64,000 bases of DNA from Actinomadura cremea. GTDB taxonomy: Bacteria; Actinomycetota; Actinomycetes; Streptosporangiales; Streptosporangiaceae. Shown piece by piece: positions 9,807-18,930 of the stretch (the stretch's first letter is position 1; every line of letters begins with the position of its first letter). A program made the position numbers and the translations under genes. The stretch covers positions 248,001 through 312,000 of the forward strand of contig NZ_BMRF01000005.1 of the NCBI RefSeq assembly GCF_014648495.1. Direction: 5' to 3'. A model generated the notes under the pieces. The model saw only the letters and a list, made by a program, of their open reading frames with translations, ran no database searches and was not told where the DNA came from.

Positions 9807-10838
9807 CTACTTGCACCTCGCGTTCTCGTTCACGATCGCCGGTGTCTGGTAGACCGGTCCGCCCGGCAGCCGCACCCGCGCGTCGAGACCGCAGACGTAC
9901 ATGTTGAACCAGGACCCGTAGGAGGAGATGTTCACCAGCTCCTCCAGCCGCCCCGGCGTCCGCTGGAGACCCTTGTCGAGGGTCGCGCTGTGGTCGTCGA
10001 GCGTCCCGGTGAGCTTGCGCAGCCCCGCGATGTCGTCCTTCAGGTCGGGCCGCGTGTCGCGCAGCAGCCCCGCCGTCGCCGACTCCAGCCCGTTGATCGC
10101 CTCGACCGACTCGAAGATCGCCTCGCGGTCGTGGGACAGCCCGCTCACGAACTTCCGCAGGTCCACGACCATCCGGTCGACCTGCTCGTGCCGCGAGTCG
10201 ATCGTGCCGAGCACCGCGTTGAGGTTCTCGATGACCCGGCCGATCACCTGGTCGCGGTCGGCGATCGTGTTCGTCAGCGACGCCGTGTGCCGCAGCAGGC
10301 TGTTGATCGTCCCGCCCTCGCCCTGCAGCACCTGGACGATCTGCATCGCGAGCGTGTTGACGTCCTTCGGCTCCAGCGCCTGGAACAGCGGCCGGAACCC
10401 GTTGAACAGGGTCGTCAGGTCCAGCGCCGGCTTCGTCTGCGCGAGGGGGATCGTGTCGCCCGCGTCCAGGAACTGGTTCGGCTGCCCGGCGCCGTCGGCC
10501 AGCGCCAGGTACCGCTGCCCCATCAGGTTCCGGTACCGGATGTGCGCCTGCGTCGACTTCGGCAGCCCCGCCCGGAACACCCCGTCGGAGTCGACGCTGA
10601 ACGTCACCAGCGCCTGCGTGCCCTTGTGCAGCTCGATGTGCTCGACCTGCCCGACCCGCACGCCCGCGACCCGGACGTCGTCGTTCTCCAGCAGCCCGGT
10701 GACGTCCGAGAACACCGCCTTGTAGGAGTTGGACGGCCCGAACCGCAGGTTCGAGATCGTCATCGCCAGCACGCCCGTGGTCAGCGAGGTGAGGACCACG
10801 AAGATCCCCAGCTTGACCGCCGCGCCCGTGGTCTTCAC
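9807..10838 (-). CDS. mceB: MCE family protein, MceB position
   Basis: 343 residues. A TM helix (about 8-29) and an MCE domain ('DDVRVAGVRVGQVEHIEL', 'RNLMGQRYLALADG') are followed by a long helical segment. The C-terminus 'YGSWFNMYVCGL' is typical of MceB proteins. The GTG start at 10838 overlaps the mceA stop as GTGA; the frame is open further upstream, but that part lies antisense to no feature and inside mceA in another frame. Second MCE subunit. Confidence 0.9.
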   Translation of the reverse strand: MKTTGAAVKLGIFVVLTSLTTGVLAMTISNLRFGPSNSYKAVFSDVTGLLENDDVRVAGVRVGQVEHIELHKGTQALVTFSVDSDGVFRAGLPKSTQAHIRYRNLMGQRYLALADGAGQPNQFLDAGDTIPLAQTKPALDLTTLFNGFRPLFQALEPKDVNTLAMQIVQVLQGEGGTINSLLRHTASLTNTIADRDQVIGRVIENLNAVLGTIDSRHEQVDRMVVDLRKFVSGLSHDREAIFESVEAINGLESATAGLLRDTRPDLKDDIAGLRKLTGTLDDHSATLDKGLQRTPGRLEELVNISSYGSWFNMYVCGLDARVRLPGGPVYQTPAIVNENARCK

Positions 10839-12142
10839 TCGACCGTCACCACCGATCCCTGGAGCAGCGGCCCGAACATCAGCGCCGACATGTCCGACAG
10901 CTCGTCGGCCGGGGTCCGGGTCAGCGGCGCGACGATGTTCTTGATCGTCTCGCTGTCGCCCCCCGTGCCGGGCTCCACGAACACGTTCGACACCGCACGC
11001 CCGCGGTTGCCCGCGGCACCGGCGTTCGCCGGGTCCGGGTCCTTCCACCACAGGTCGTCCTGCGTGCCGTCCAGCGCCAGGTAGTCGGGGAACGGGACCT
11101 TCGCGTTCGGGATGCCGTAGCAGCGCGGGTTGCGGTGGTCCTTCGCCTCCGGCTTGTCCAGCGGGTGCTTGTACGGCGGGCGCGGCTTCACGATCTCGAT
11201 CGTCAGGTTGTAGGTCTTCGACCCCCCGCCGCCGCCGACCCGCTCGAGCTCCGGCTTGGCCTCCATGAGGCCCTCGAGGACGCACGGCATCGTCGGCGAG
11301 TACTTCGCGACCACCTGGAGCACGTCCCGGTTGGCGATGTTCACCCCGATGATCTTCGGGCCGTTCTGCCGCATGAACGTGTTCCCGTCCTCCGACAGCG
11401 CCGTCACCGCGGGGATCAGCCCCTCGATCGTCCGCTCCTTGTCGGTGATCGTCCGGCTCGTCACGTTCAGGTTCCGGAGCGTCTGCAGCAGGTCGGGCGC
11501 CGCCGCGTTGTAGACGTCCGCGACGTCCGCCAGGCCGTGCAGGTCCTGCACGAGCGTCCCCAGCTCGGGGTTGATCTTCGCGAGCAGCGCGTCGGCCTGC
11601 TCCAGGTTCTCGCCGAGCTGGTCGCCGCGGCCCTGCAGCGCCGTGGCGAGCGCGTTCAGCGTCGAGTTCAGCTCCGCCGGCTTCACCGCCTGCAGCAGCG
11701 GGAGCAGGTCGTCCAGCAGCTTGTTGATCTCCACGGCGGCGCGCGACCGGTCCTGCTGGATCGTCATGCCGTCGGTCAGCCCGAGCCGCCCCGCCTGCGC
11801 GGGCAACTCCAGCGACACGTACTTCTCGCCGAACAGCGTCTTCGGCAGCATCCGCGCCTGGACGTTGCGCGGGATCAGCTCCGCCTTGCCGGGGTCGAGC
11901 GCCAGGTGCAGGATCGCGCCGTCATCGGTCACCTCGGTGTCGCGCACCTCGCCGACGATCAGCCCCCGCACCTTGACGTCCGAGTGCGGCAGCAGTTGCA
12001 GCCCCACCCGCTCGGCGGACACCTTCACGTGCACCACCGGCGTGAACGCCTTGTTGTAGAAGGCCACCGTCAGCGCCAGCAGCAGGACGATCACCAGGAC
12101 CAGCGTCGTGCCCAGCAGCCGCAACCGCATTCGTTCGCTCAT
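10835..12142 (-). CDS. mceA: MCE family protein, MceA position
   Basis: 435 residues: TM helix (about 8-29), MCE domain ('SDVKVRGLIVGEVRDTEV', 'LPKTLFGEKYVSLELP'), coiled helical region, and a C-terminal domain with two cysteines ('MPCVLEG', 'NPRCYGIPNAKVPFPDY'), a pattern usual in MceA. The ATG is seven bases after yrbEB. First MCE subunit; with MceB-F it should form the substrate-binding tube. Confidence 0.92.
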   Translation of the reverse strand: MSERMRLRLLGTTLVLVIVLLLALTVAFYNKAFTPVVHVKVSAERVGLQLLPHSDVKVRGLIVGEVRDTEVTDDGAILHLALDPGKAELIPRNVQARMLPKTLFGEKYVSLELPAQAGRLGLTDGMTIQQDRSRAAVEINKLLDDLLPLLQAVKPAELNSTLNALATALQGRGDQLGENLEQADALLAKINPELGTLVQDLHGLADVADVYNAAAPDLLQTLRNLNVTSRTITDKERTIEGLIPAVTALSEDGNTFMRQNGPKIIGVNIANRDVLQVVAKYSPTMPCVLEGLMEAKPELERVGGGGGSKTYNLTIEIVKPRPPYKHPLDKPEAKDHRNPRCYGIPNAKVPFPDYLALDGTQDDLWWKDPDPANAGAAGNRGRAVSNVFVEPGTGGDSETIKNIVAPLTRTPADELSDMSALMFGPLLQGSVVTVE

Positions 12143-12149
12143 CAGGCCC

Positions 12150-12998
12150 TCACCCCGCGATCCGCACGCCGGTGTCCGTGCCCCAGATCGCCATGCCGAG
12201 CATCAGGTCCGCCACGTTGATCACGACGAGGCTCGTCCGCACCGCGCGGCCCACCGCGACGCCGACGCCCGCCGGGCCGCCGCTGGCGTTGTAGCCGTAG
12301 TAGCAGTGGATCAGCATCACCAGCACCGAGAAGACGATCACCTTGCCGAACGACCACAGGATGTCGCCGGGTGGCAGGAACAGGTCGAAGTAGTGGTCGT
12401 AGGTGCCGGTCGACTGCCCGTAGAACGTCGTCACGACGAGCCGCGTCGCGCCGTACGACGCCAGCAGCCCCACGATGTACAGCGGGACGACCGCGATCAT
12501 CCCGGCGATCATGCGCGTCGTCACCAGGAACGGCATCGACGGGACGGCCATGACCTCCAGCGCGTCGATCTCGTCGGAGATCCGCATCGCGCCGAGCTGC
12601 GCGGTGAACCCGCACCCGACCGTCGCCGACAGCGCCAGCGCCGACACCAGCGGCGCGATCTCGCGGGTGTTGAAGTACGACGCGACGAACCCGGTGAACG
12701 CGGCCGTCCCGATCTGGTCCAGGGACTCGAAGCCCTGCAGACCGACCTGGCTGCCGGTGAAGAACGTCATGAACCCGACGATCACCACGGAGCCGCCGAT
12801 GACCGCGAGCCCGCCCGTGCCGAGGCTCACCTCGGCCAGCAGCCGCATCACCTCGGTGCGGTACCGGCGCAGCGCCCGGAACGTCCACGCGAACGCCCGC
12901 AGGTAGAACGACAGCTGGTGGCCGAAGTCGTCCAGTCGCTGCAGCGGCGCGTTCACCGTGCGGGAGACGGCCTTCCCCGCCTTGCCTGGGGCAGCCAT
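12150..12998 (-). CDS. yrbEB: Mce-type ABC transporter permease YrbEB (MlaE family)
   Basis: 282 residues with about five hydrophobic helices and the MlaE-family core 'AQLGAMRISDEIDALEVMAVPSMPFLV', here containing the conserved EQIDAL-like motif that contacts the ATPase. Acts in the cytoplasmic membrane as one half of the heterodimeric permease. Its ATG abuts the yrbEA stop (TAGATG), so expression should be coupled. Assignment as B rather than A rests on gene order. Confidence 0.93.
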   Translation of the reverse strand: MAAPGKAGKAVSRTVNAPLQRLDDFGHQLSFYLRAFAWTFRALRRYRTEVMRLLAEVSLGTGGLAVIGGSVVIVGFMTFFTGSQVGLQGFESLDQIGTAAFTGFVASYFNTREIAPLVSALALSATVGCGFTAQLGAMRISDEIDALEVMAVPSMPFLVTTRMIAGMIAVVPLYIVGLLASYGATRLVVTTFYGQSTGTYDHYFDLFLPPGDILWSFGKVIVFSVLVMLIHCYYGYNASGGPAGVGVAVGRAVRTSLVVINVADLMLGMAIWGTDTGVRIAG

Positions 12999-13847
12999 CT
13001 ACATGCCCTTCGACGGAACGAACTGGAAGTACAGCGTGGAGATCAGGAAGTTCTCCACGAACAGGAGCATGAAGGTGATGACCACGGTCTGGTTGACCGC
13101 GTCCCCCACGCCCTTCGGGCCTCCCTTGGCGTTCAATCCCTTGTACGCCGCGACCAGGCCGGCGGTGATGCCGAACACGAACGCCTTGAGCTCCGCCTGC
13201 AGCAGGTCCGGGAGCTGCGCGATCGCGTTGAACGAGGCCAGGTACGCGCCCGGCGTCCCGTCCTGCAGCATGACGTTGAAGACGTAGCCGCCCATCAGGC
13301 CGACCACCGACACCAGTCCGTTCAGGAACAGCGCCACGAACGCGCAGGCCAGCATCCGCGGGACCACCAGGCGGTGCAGGGGGTTGATCCCCAGCACCTC
13401 CATCGCGTCGATCTCCTCGCGGATCTTCCGGGAGCCGAGGTCGGCGCAGATCGCCGACCCGGCGGCCCCCGCGATCAGCAGCGAGGTGACCAGCGGGCTG
13501 GCCTCGCGGACGATCGCCACGACCGCCGTCGCGCCCGTGTACGACTGCGCGCCGAGCTGCCGGATCAGCCCCCCGACCTGCAGCGCGAGCACTCCGCCGA
13601 ACGGGATCGCGACCAGCATCGTCGGGACGACCGTCACGCTGACGATGAACCAGGCCTGCTGGATGAACTCGCGCCACTGGAACGGCCACTGGAACATCGC
13701 GCGGCCGGTGTCCAGGCACAAGGCGAAGAACCGCCCCGGTTCCTTCACCGCGACGTTCGCCGCCCCGTCGCCGATCTTGCGGAGCGACACGCGGGACGAC
13801 CTGCCGTCTTCACCGCCCTGGTTCGCGCCGATACCAGGAGTGGACAT
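12999..13847 (-). CDS. yrbEA: Mce-type ABC transporter permease YrbEA (MlaE family)
   Basis: 282 residues. An N-terminal amphipathic helix precedes several membrane helices with the core 'SRKIREEIDAMEVLGINPLHRLVVPR', the MlaE signature. The ATG at 13847 shares one base with the ATPase stop (TGATG); the frame extends further upstream only inside the ATPase gene. Pairs with YrbEB as the membrane channel of the Mce importer. Confidence 0.93.
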   Translation of the reverse strand: MSTPGIGANQGGEDGRSSRVSLRKIGDGAANVAVKEPGRFFALCLDTGRAMFQWPFQWREFIQQAWFIVSVTVVPTMLVAIPFGGVLALQVGGLIRQLGAQSYTGATAVVAIVREASPLVTSLLIAGAAGSAICADLGSRKIREEIDAMEVLGINPLHRLVVPRMLACAFVALFLNGLVSVVGLMGGYVFNVMLQDGTPGAYLASFNAIAQLPDLLQAELKAFVFGITAGLVAAYKGLNAKGGPKGVGDAVNQTVVITFMLLFVENFLISTLYFQFVPSKGM

Positions 13848-14917
13848 CAGTACCCAGCACCCGCCCCGTACTGCCCGGGCGGCGGGCTCCCCGGGAACTG
13901 GCCGGGAGCGGTGGGCGCACCGCCGACCGGCGCCAGGGACGCCACGTACCGCGGCCACTCGTCCACCCAGTTGCGGCCCAGGTCGTCGATGAACGACCCG
14001 GGCGGCGGGACGACGCCGTGCGCCGCGCACCACGCGCCGGGCGCGTGCTGGCCCGCGCGCAGCAGCCCGTTCGTGGGCATCTGCTGCGGCGGGATCGGCG
14101 GCAGCTTGCCCGGGTCGTGCCCCATCTTCGCCTCGGCCTCGAGCTCGGAGGCGTCCTTCTCCTCCGACATGCCGATCGGGCCGATCTTGCTGGCGTTGAG
14201 GAACTGCCGGACGACCGGCTCCTCGCTGGACAGCAGCATCTCCCGCGGCCCGAACATCGCCAGGTTCCGCTGGTACAGCAGGCCGATGTTGTCCGGGACG
14301 GTGCGGGCGGTGTTGATGTCGTGGGTGACGATCAGGAACGTCGCGTTGATCTGCGCGCTCAGATCGATGAACACCTGGTTCAGGAACGCGGTCCGCACCG
14401 GGTCGAGGCCGGAGTCCGGCTCGTCCACCAGCAGGATCTCGGGGTCGAGCACCAGCGCGCGGGCCAGGCCGGCGCGCTTCTTCATACCGCCGGAGATCTC
14501 GCCGGGCAGTTTGTTCTCGGCGCCGAGCAGACCGACGAGTTCCATCTTCTCGAAGACGATCCGCTTGACCTCGGACTCGGACTTCTTGGTGTGCTCGCGC
14601 AGCGGGAACGCGATGTTGTCGAACAGGTTCATCGAGCCGAAGAGGGCGCCGTCCTGGAACAGCACGCCGAACAGCTTCCGGGTCTCGTACAGCTGCGACT
14701 CGGGCAGGTTGGGCAGGTCCCGGTCGCCGATCCAGATGTGCCCGCGGTCCGGCTTGAGCAGCCCGACGAGCGACTTCAGGAAGACCGACTTTCCGGTTCC
14801 GGAGGGGCCCAGGAGAACGGAGATCTCACCTGCGGGAATGGTCAGCGACACGTCCTGCCAGATGACCTGGCGGCCGAAGGACTTGGTCAGGCCCTCAACT
14901 CTGATCTCGACGCCCAC
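13847..14917 (-). CDS. mkl: Mce transporter ATPase (Mkl/MceG, MlaF-like)
   Basis: 356 residues. Walker A GPSGTGKS (37-44), signature SGGMKK (142-147), Walker B ILLVDE (161-166) and switch His199 are intact, so it should be an active ABC ATPase. After about residue 255 there is a roughly 100-residue Pro/Gly-rich extension; a C-terminal extension is also usual in mycobacterial Mkl. It powers YrbEA/B. Start GTG 14917 has AAAGG at good spacing. It is the first gene of the operon, whereas in M. tuberculosis mkl stands alone near rplL and serves unlinked mce loci. Confidence 0.95.
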   Translation of the reverse strand: MGVEIRVEGLTKSFGRQVIWQDVSLTIPAGEISVLLGPSGTGKSVFLKSLVGLLKPDRGHIWIGDRDLPNLPESQLYETRKLFGVLFQDGALFGSMNLFDNIAFPLREHTKKSESEVKRIVFEKMELVGLLGAENKLPGEISGGMKKRAGLARALVLDPEILLVDEPDSGLDPVRTAFLNQVFIDLSAQINATFLIVTHDINTARTVPDNIGLLYQRNLAMFGPREMLLSSEEPVVRQFLNASKIGPIGMSEEKDASELEAEAKMGHDPGKLPPIPPQQMPTNGLLRAGQHAPGAWCAAHGVVPPPGSFIDDLGRNWVDEWPRYVASLAPVGGAPTAPGQFPGSPPPGQYGAGAGY

Positions 14918-15518
14918 TCGTCACCTTTCGTCCAGGCCGGGGGGAATCCCGAACCAATGAGCGAGTAGTACTCAGGCTCTGTCTTACCGAGGCTCTGTTC
15001 CGAGGCTCTGTCGTCACACCGCGTGCCCGTCCCCTTGCTACCGTCCGGTAGCCGTGACGGGTGCCACTACCGTAGCGACCTCCCGGACAAATGGAAGAGG
15101 TACCGGACCAGATCAGCGGCTAAATGCGACGTCGTAAGACAATCGTTACTTACGGCGCCTATGAGACTAGTGGTCCAAGAACCGACACCTCAAGCCGAGG
15201 GGTCACGGCCGGCCGTCCGCTGTTGCCCGACGGGCGGCCGTTACGGGAGCGGCCCGGTGGGACCACAGCACCAGAACGGGACGCTACGCCCCGGTATGTG
15301 ACCGGCACAACCCGCCGTGGCACACGGTTTGAACCGGGCGTTTATCACTCGGGCACAGGAACCGCACCCACTGACCAGGCCGCTTGCGCACCCGCCGACA
15401 ACACCGGCCGGTTCGGCCGTCCCGCGTCCGCTTCTCGAGCGTCCGCGCCGCCTTCCGTCCGCGCCCCGTCCATCCGCGCGCGACATCGCGGTGAAGATCG
15501 TCCGGACCTGGACACGCG
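14918..15518. other. mkl-rplL intergenic region
   Basis: About 600 bases without a convincing gene. It should hold the mce operon promoter (not located with confidence), a triple direct repeat (14974-15011) and a short inverted repeat GCTACC-GTCC-GGTAGC (15037-15052). At its right edge lies the rplL terminator. The inverted repeat and direct repeats are candidate regulator sites for the mce operon. Confidence 0.55.
14974..15011. repeat. Three direct copies of AGGCTCTGT upstream of mkl
   Basis: AGGCTCTGT occurs at 14974-14982, 14990-14998 and 15003-15011, about 57-94 bases before the mkl start. The spacings are 16 and 13 bases. May be an operator or a local duplication; no known motif recognised. 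Confidence 0.6.
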
Positions 15519-15557
15519 AAAAGGCGGCCACCCCACCCACGGTGGGATGACCGCCTT
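15519..15557 (-). terminator. Terminator of rplJ-rplL
   Basis: A 17-base stem (15521-15537 with 15541-15557, two G-U type pairs), 3-base loop, followed on the minus strand by TTTT. Lies about 84 bases after the rplL stop; it should keep mce transcription separate from the ribosomal operon. Confidence 0.85.
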
Positions 15558-15640
15558 CGTACGCGGTGGAGCCGAGCCGCACGGCTCCGGTGCGTGAAGT
15601 CGCCTAACCGTCGCGGCCCCTCGCGGAGCCGGTCAACGAG

Positions 15641-16024
15641 TTACTTGACGGTGACCGAGGCGCCGGCCTTCTCGAGGGCCTCCTTGGCCTTCTCGGCGGC
15701 CTCCTTGTTGACCTTCTCCAGCAGCGGCTTCGGCGCGCCGTCGACCAGGTCCTTGGCCTCCTTCAGGCCGAGGCTGGTGAGCGCGCGCACCTCCTTGATG
15801 ACCTGGATCTTCTTGTCGCCGGCACCCTCGAGGATGACGTCGAACTCGTCCTGGACCACGGCCTCCTCGGCCGCGGCCGCGGCCGGGGCGGCCGCGACGG
15901 CGGCGGCCGGGGCGGCGGCCTTGACGTCGAAGACGTCCTCGAACTGCTTCACGAACTCGGAGAGCTCGAGCAGCGTCATCTCCTTGAACGCGTCGAGCAG
16001 CTCGTCGGTGCTGAGCTTCGCCAT
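15641..16024 (-). CDS. rplL: 50S ribosomal protein L7/L12
   Basis: 127 residues: N-terminal dimerisation domain ('[20 protein letters not shown]'), an Ala-rich hinge (about 36-52) and the C-terminal factor-binding domain ('[20 protein letters not shown]'). Forms the ribosomal stalk with L10 and recruits elongation factors. Start ATG with GGAGGAAAC upstream. Separated by 52 bases from rplJ. Confidence 0.98.
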   Translation of the reverse strand: MAKLSTDELLDAFKEMTLLELSEFVKQFEDVFDVKAAAPAAAVAAAPAAAAAEEAVVQDEFDVILEGAGDKKIQVIKEVRALTSLGLKEAKDLVDGAPKPLLEKVNKEAAEKAKEALEKAGASVTVK

Positions 16025-16076
16025 GATGTTTCCTCCGCTATGGCTTCAAAACTGGGGTGTACGGGACCGCGGGTGC

Positions 16077-16613
16077 CTATTCGGCGGACGCGCCTTCGCT
16101 CTCGCGCTTGGCGCGCAGCGCCTCGGCGAGCTGCGCCGTCTGCGTCGGCAGGGCGTTGAAGAGCGCGGCGGCGTTCGCCATGGAGCCCTTCATCGCGCCG
16201 GCCAGCTTCGCGAGGAGCACCTCGCGAGACTCCAGGTCGGCCAGCTTCGTGATCTGCGCGGCGTCCATCGACTGACCGTCGATGAAGCCGCCCTTGATCA
16301 CCAGCGCCGGGTTCGCCTTGGCGAAGTCGCGCAGGCCCTTGGCGGCCTCGACCACGTCGCCCCGGACGAACGCGATGGCCGAGGGGCCCTCGAGCAGCTC
16401 GCGGAACTGCTCGTCGACACCGGCCTCGTTCGCGGCGCGCTTGGTCAGCGTGTTCTTCACAACGCGAAAACGTGCGACCTCGCCGAGGTTGCCGCGCAGC
16501 TCCGTGACCTGCGCGACCGACAGCCCGCGGTACTCGGTCAGCACGGCGCCGTTCGAGCTCTCGAACTCGTTCTTGAGCTCGGCGATGGCCTCATCCTTGT
16601 GGTCCTTGGCCAT
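16077..16613 (-). CDS. rplJ: 50S ribosomal protein L10
   Basis: 178 residues; stalk base protein that binds 23S rRNA and L7/L12 dimers. '[19 protein letters not shown]' and '[10 protein letters not shown]' are family signatures. ATG 16613 follows GGAGGGCC; a longer open frame upstream belongs to the leader RNA, not the protein. In bacteria L10-L7/L12 represses its own mRNA by binding the leader described below. Confidence 0.97.
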   Translation of the reverse strand: MAKDHKDEAIAELKNEFESSNGAVLTEYRGLSVAQVTELRGNLGEVARFRVVKNTLTKRAANEAGVDEQFRELLEGPSAIAFVRGDVVEAAKGLRDFAKANPALVIKGGFIDGQSMDAAQITKLADLESREVLLAKLAGAMKGSMANAAALFNALPTQTAQLAEALRAKRESEGASAE

Positions 16614-16811
16614 GGCCCTCCTTCCGATTACCTTGGGGAAGCCGCCGGGGCGAAAAAGGTCTCGGAAACACAGGAACGCCCCGGCGCAGGCGCACGGGGC
16701 GTGGACATGACGCGGAGTCATGCGATAGCTCTCGTCTCACCTGCGCGGGCCGCCCGAATCTCTTCGGGTCCTTCGGCCGCCCGTAGGGGCGGCGACCGGC
16801 GGTCTTCGGCA
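16614..16811 (-). promoter_or_regulatory. Ribosomal protein L10 leader
   Basis: The roughly 200-base structured 5' leader of rplJ contains the elements seen in other actinobacterial L10 leaders: GAAGACCGCCGGTCGC, paired GGGCGGC/GCCGCCC arms, and CGCAGGTGAGACGAGAG before the second half. Expected to bind L10(L12)4 for feedback control. Boundaries are approximate; a covariance-model search would settle them. Confidence 0.7.
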
Positions 16812-16817
16812 CTGAAC

Positions 16818-16847
16818 AGGGTACGCGGCGAGACGCCGTTGGACCAA
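16818..16847 (-). promoter_or_regulatory. Predicted promoter of rplJ-rplL
   Basis: TTGGTC (16847-16842), 18-base spacer, TACCCT (16823-16818) on the minus strand, just before the leader. Predicted start near 16811. Confidence 0.55.
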
Positions 16848-16868
16848 ATCGGCGCGTCCCGCGACGGC

Positions 16869-16900
16869 GAGGGGGCCGCGCCCTGCGGCGCGGCCCCCTC
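16869..16900 (-). terminator. Terminator after the first LppX-like lipoprotein gene
   Basis: Perfect 14-base stem (16869-16882 with 16887-16900) and 4-base loop, 25 bases beyond the stop of the upstream lipoprotein gene. It isolates the rplJ promoter from read-through. Confidence 0.85.
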
Positions 16901-16924
16901 GTCTCGGGTCGGGATCGGTCGGCG

Positions 16925-17791
16925 TCAGCTGCCGCCGAGGCCCCCGCCCATCCCCTGCATCATCTGCGCCATGTCGGTGACCTGGCTCGCGGGCGGCGCC
17001 GCGATCTGCACCGGCTTGCCGTAGTCGCGGTAGGTCATCGACATCGTCATCGCGCCCGCGGCGGACGACGGCGTCGACATCGTCATCTTCTGGGGCAACT
17101 GCTGCCCGTCCACCCACACGTCGAACTTCATCGACTCGATGCCGGACTCGGCGATGGACTTGCGGGCCGCCTCCTGCTGCTCGGCGGGAAGCTCCGCGAC
17201 CGCGTCCGCCATCTGGTAGGTGCCCGCGTAGTGCGTCGTCTCGACGCCGTTCACGTTCTCCTTACCGACCTCGCGGACGTCCTTGGACGCCGTCAGCTTC
17301 TCCATGTTCTGCACCGGGTCCATCTGCTGCGACTGCTGCATCAGCTGGTCGATGTTCAGCCCGGCCTGCTTGCCGATCTCGTCGAGCGAGATCTTCATCC
17401 ACGGCTTGCCGCCGGCCATCTCCGAGAGCATCGGCATCTTCATGTACATGGTGCGGTCGACGAGAATCTGCTGCATGCCGCCCATGGACTGCCCGCCGAC
17501 GGACATCTCGCTGTAGTTCATGCTGTACGCCAGCTGCGGCTTCAGCTGGTACTGCATGGTGCCCGCCATCTTGACGTTCCCGTCGGGCGCCGACATGTTC
17601 ATGTCGATGTCGGCCTGGAAGCTGTCGAGCTGGCCGGTCTTCTCCGCGCTCTTGCCGAGCGCCTGCGCGGCGCTCAGCTTGATGTTCTCTCCCGCCTGGC
17701 TCACCTTGTCGCCGGCGTCGCCGAGACAACCGGTGAGCGAGAGCGTCAGGCCGGTGACCAACGCGGTCCCCACGGCGAACCGACGGATCAT
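16925..17791 (-). CDS. LppX/LprG-like lipoprotein
   Basis: 288 residues. Signal peptide with lipobox LTGC (Cys22); the mature part has the pattern 'NVNGVETTHYAGT' and 'FDVWVDGQQLPQKM' seen in the LppX_LprAFG / LolA-like lipoproteins, which bind lipids in a half-barrel cavity outside the membrane. The next gene upstream is a clear paralogue. Start ATG 17791 is chosen over GTG 17797 because AAGGAG is 9 bases away. It sits between two perfect hairpins, so it is probably a single-gene transcript. Lipid binding is inferred; nearness to the mce operon is suggestive only. Confidence 0.82.
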   Translation of the reverse strand: MIRRFAVGTALVTGLTLSLTGCLGDAGDKVSQAGENIKLSAAQALGKSAEKTGQLDSFQADIDMNMSAPDGNVKMAGTMQYQLKPQLAYSMNYSEMSVGGQSMGGMQQILVDRTMYMKMPMLSEMAGGKPWMKISLDEIGKQAGLNIDQLMQQSQQMDPVQNMEKLTASKDVREVGKENVNGVETTHYAGTYQMADAVAELPAEQQEAARKSIAESGIESMKFDVWVDGQQLPQKMTMSTPSSAAGAMTMSMTYRDYGKPVQIAAPPASQVTDMAQMMQGMGGGLGGS

Positions 17792-17816
17792 ATGCACGGT
17801 CTCCTTGCGTCGTCGA

Positions 17817-17846
17817 AGAGCAGCCCGGCCTCGGCCGGGCTGCTCT
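17817..17846 (-). terminator. Terminator after the second LppX-like lipoprotein gene
   Basis: Perfect 14-base stem (17817-17830 with 17833-17846), 2-base loop, located between the two lipoprotein genes. Confidence 0.82.
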
Positions 17847-17918
17847 CTACCTGCTCCTTATGACGCCGGAACCTTGTGTACGGTTCGCCCCGACGCGGGG
17901 TTTTCTCGGAGGAAGCGG

Positions 17919-18770
17919 TCAGTTTCCGCCGAGGAGGTTCTCCAGCGACAGCGTCCCGACCTGCTCGGCCGGCGGCGGGTTCACCGACACCGGCTCCCCG
18001 TACTCGCTGTACACGACGGTCACCTTCCCCGCGTGGCCCTGGTCGCCCTCCACGTTCGTCTCCAGCTTGCGCGGCAGGTTCTCGCCGTCGGTCCACAGGT
18101 CGAACTTCATCGTCGCGTCGGCGTCCTTCGGCATGTGGCGGCTCACCTCCTCGCGCGTCTGCGCGTCGAGCTGCTCGAGCGCCTCCTGGACGGTCACGGT
18201 GCCGGCGTAGTGCGTCGTCTCGACGCCGTTGACGTCCTCGGTGCCGACGCGGCGGACGTCGTCGGAGCCGGTGAGCATCTTCGTCTGCTCGGCCGGGTTC
18301 ACCTTCCGCACCTGGTCGATCAGCTGCTGGACGTCGAACCCGCTGCGCTGCGCGACCTGGTTCACGTCGATCTTCACCCACGGCTTGTCGACGCCGACGA
18401 ACCGGGCGAGCTGCGGAACCTTCGCGTACAGGACGTCACCGGTGTAGATCGCGCGCCCCTGCAGGCCCGGGATCGCCGCCCCGCCCCGCGTCGCCTCGTC
18501 GAGCTGCGCCGAGAACTTCAGCGTCGGGCGCATCTGGAACCGCCCGTTGGCGCGGATCTCCCCGCCGCCGTCCCCCTCGCTCGTGACGGTCAGATCGGCC
18601 TGGAACGTGTCGGCCTTGCTCGTCTCCGTGGACGATGCCAGCAGCGCCTCGTTCGCGCTGAGGTTCACGTTGGCCGCCGTGCCGCCCGACCCGTCCCCGC
18701 CGCAGCCGGACAGCAGGAGCGTCGCCCCCATCGCGGTTCCACCGGCGGCGACCATGAGTCGTCGGTTCAT
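17919..18770 (-). CDS. LppX/LprG-like lipoprotein, paralogue of its neighbour
   Basis: 283 residues. Lipobox LSGC (Cys23). Shares 'DVNGVETTHYAGT', 'TFQADL' and 'FDLWTDGENLPRKLE' with the neighbouring gene, indicating a tandem duplication. Expected to be anchored to the outer face of the membrane and to bind or shuttle a lipid. Start ATG 18770 has GGAGG ten bases upstream; the frame is open further upstream but without a signal peptide. Confidence 0.82.
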   Translation of the reverse strand: MNRRLMVAAGGTAMGATLLLSGCGGDGSGGTAANVNLSANEALLASSTETSKADTFQADLTVTSEGDGGGEIRANGRFQMRPTLKFSAQLDEATRGGAAIPGLQGRAIYTGDVLYAKVPQLARFVGVDKPWVKIDVNQVAQRSGFDVQQLIDQVRKVNPAEQTKMLTGSDDVRRVGTEDVNGVETTHYAGTVTVQEALEQLDAQTREEVSRHMPKDADATMKFDLWTDGENLPRKLETNVEGDQGHAGKVTVVYSEYGEPVSVNPPPAEQVGTLSLENLLGGN

Positions 18771-18930
18771 GACTTTCGAGCCTCCTTGATCGCCCTGCTC
18801 GTTCCCACCAGTCTGTAGGCACGGCGAAAACGCGGCATCCCCCGATGGTACGAATGCTCGGCGATGCAGTACGACCATGGGGGTAGCGGAGGGGATGACG
18901 AAGGGGCCGCCGCGCGGGCTCGGACGCGCG

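Noticed and set aside
12142-13719. Long open frames overlapping yrbEA/yrbEB on both strands
   Set aside because: Frames dominated by Arg, Pro and Gly that follow third-position GC bias; the YrbE proteins explain the region.
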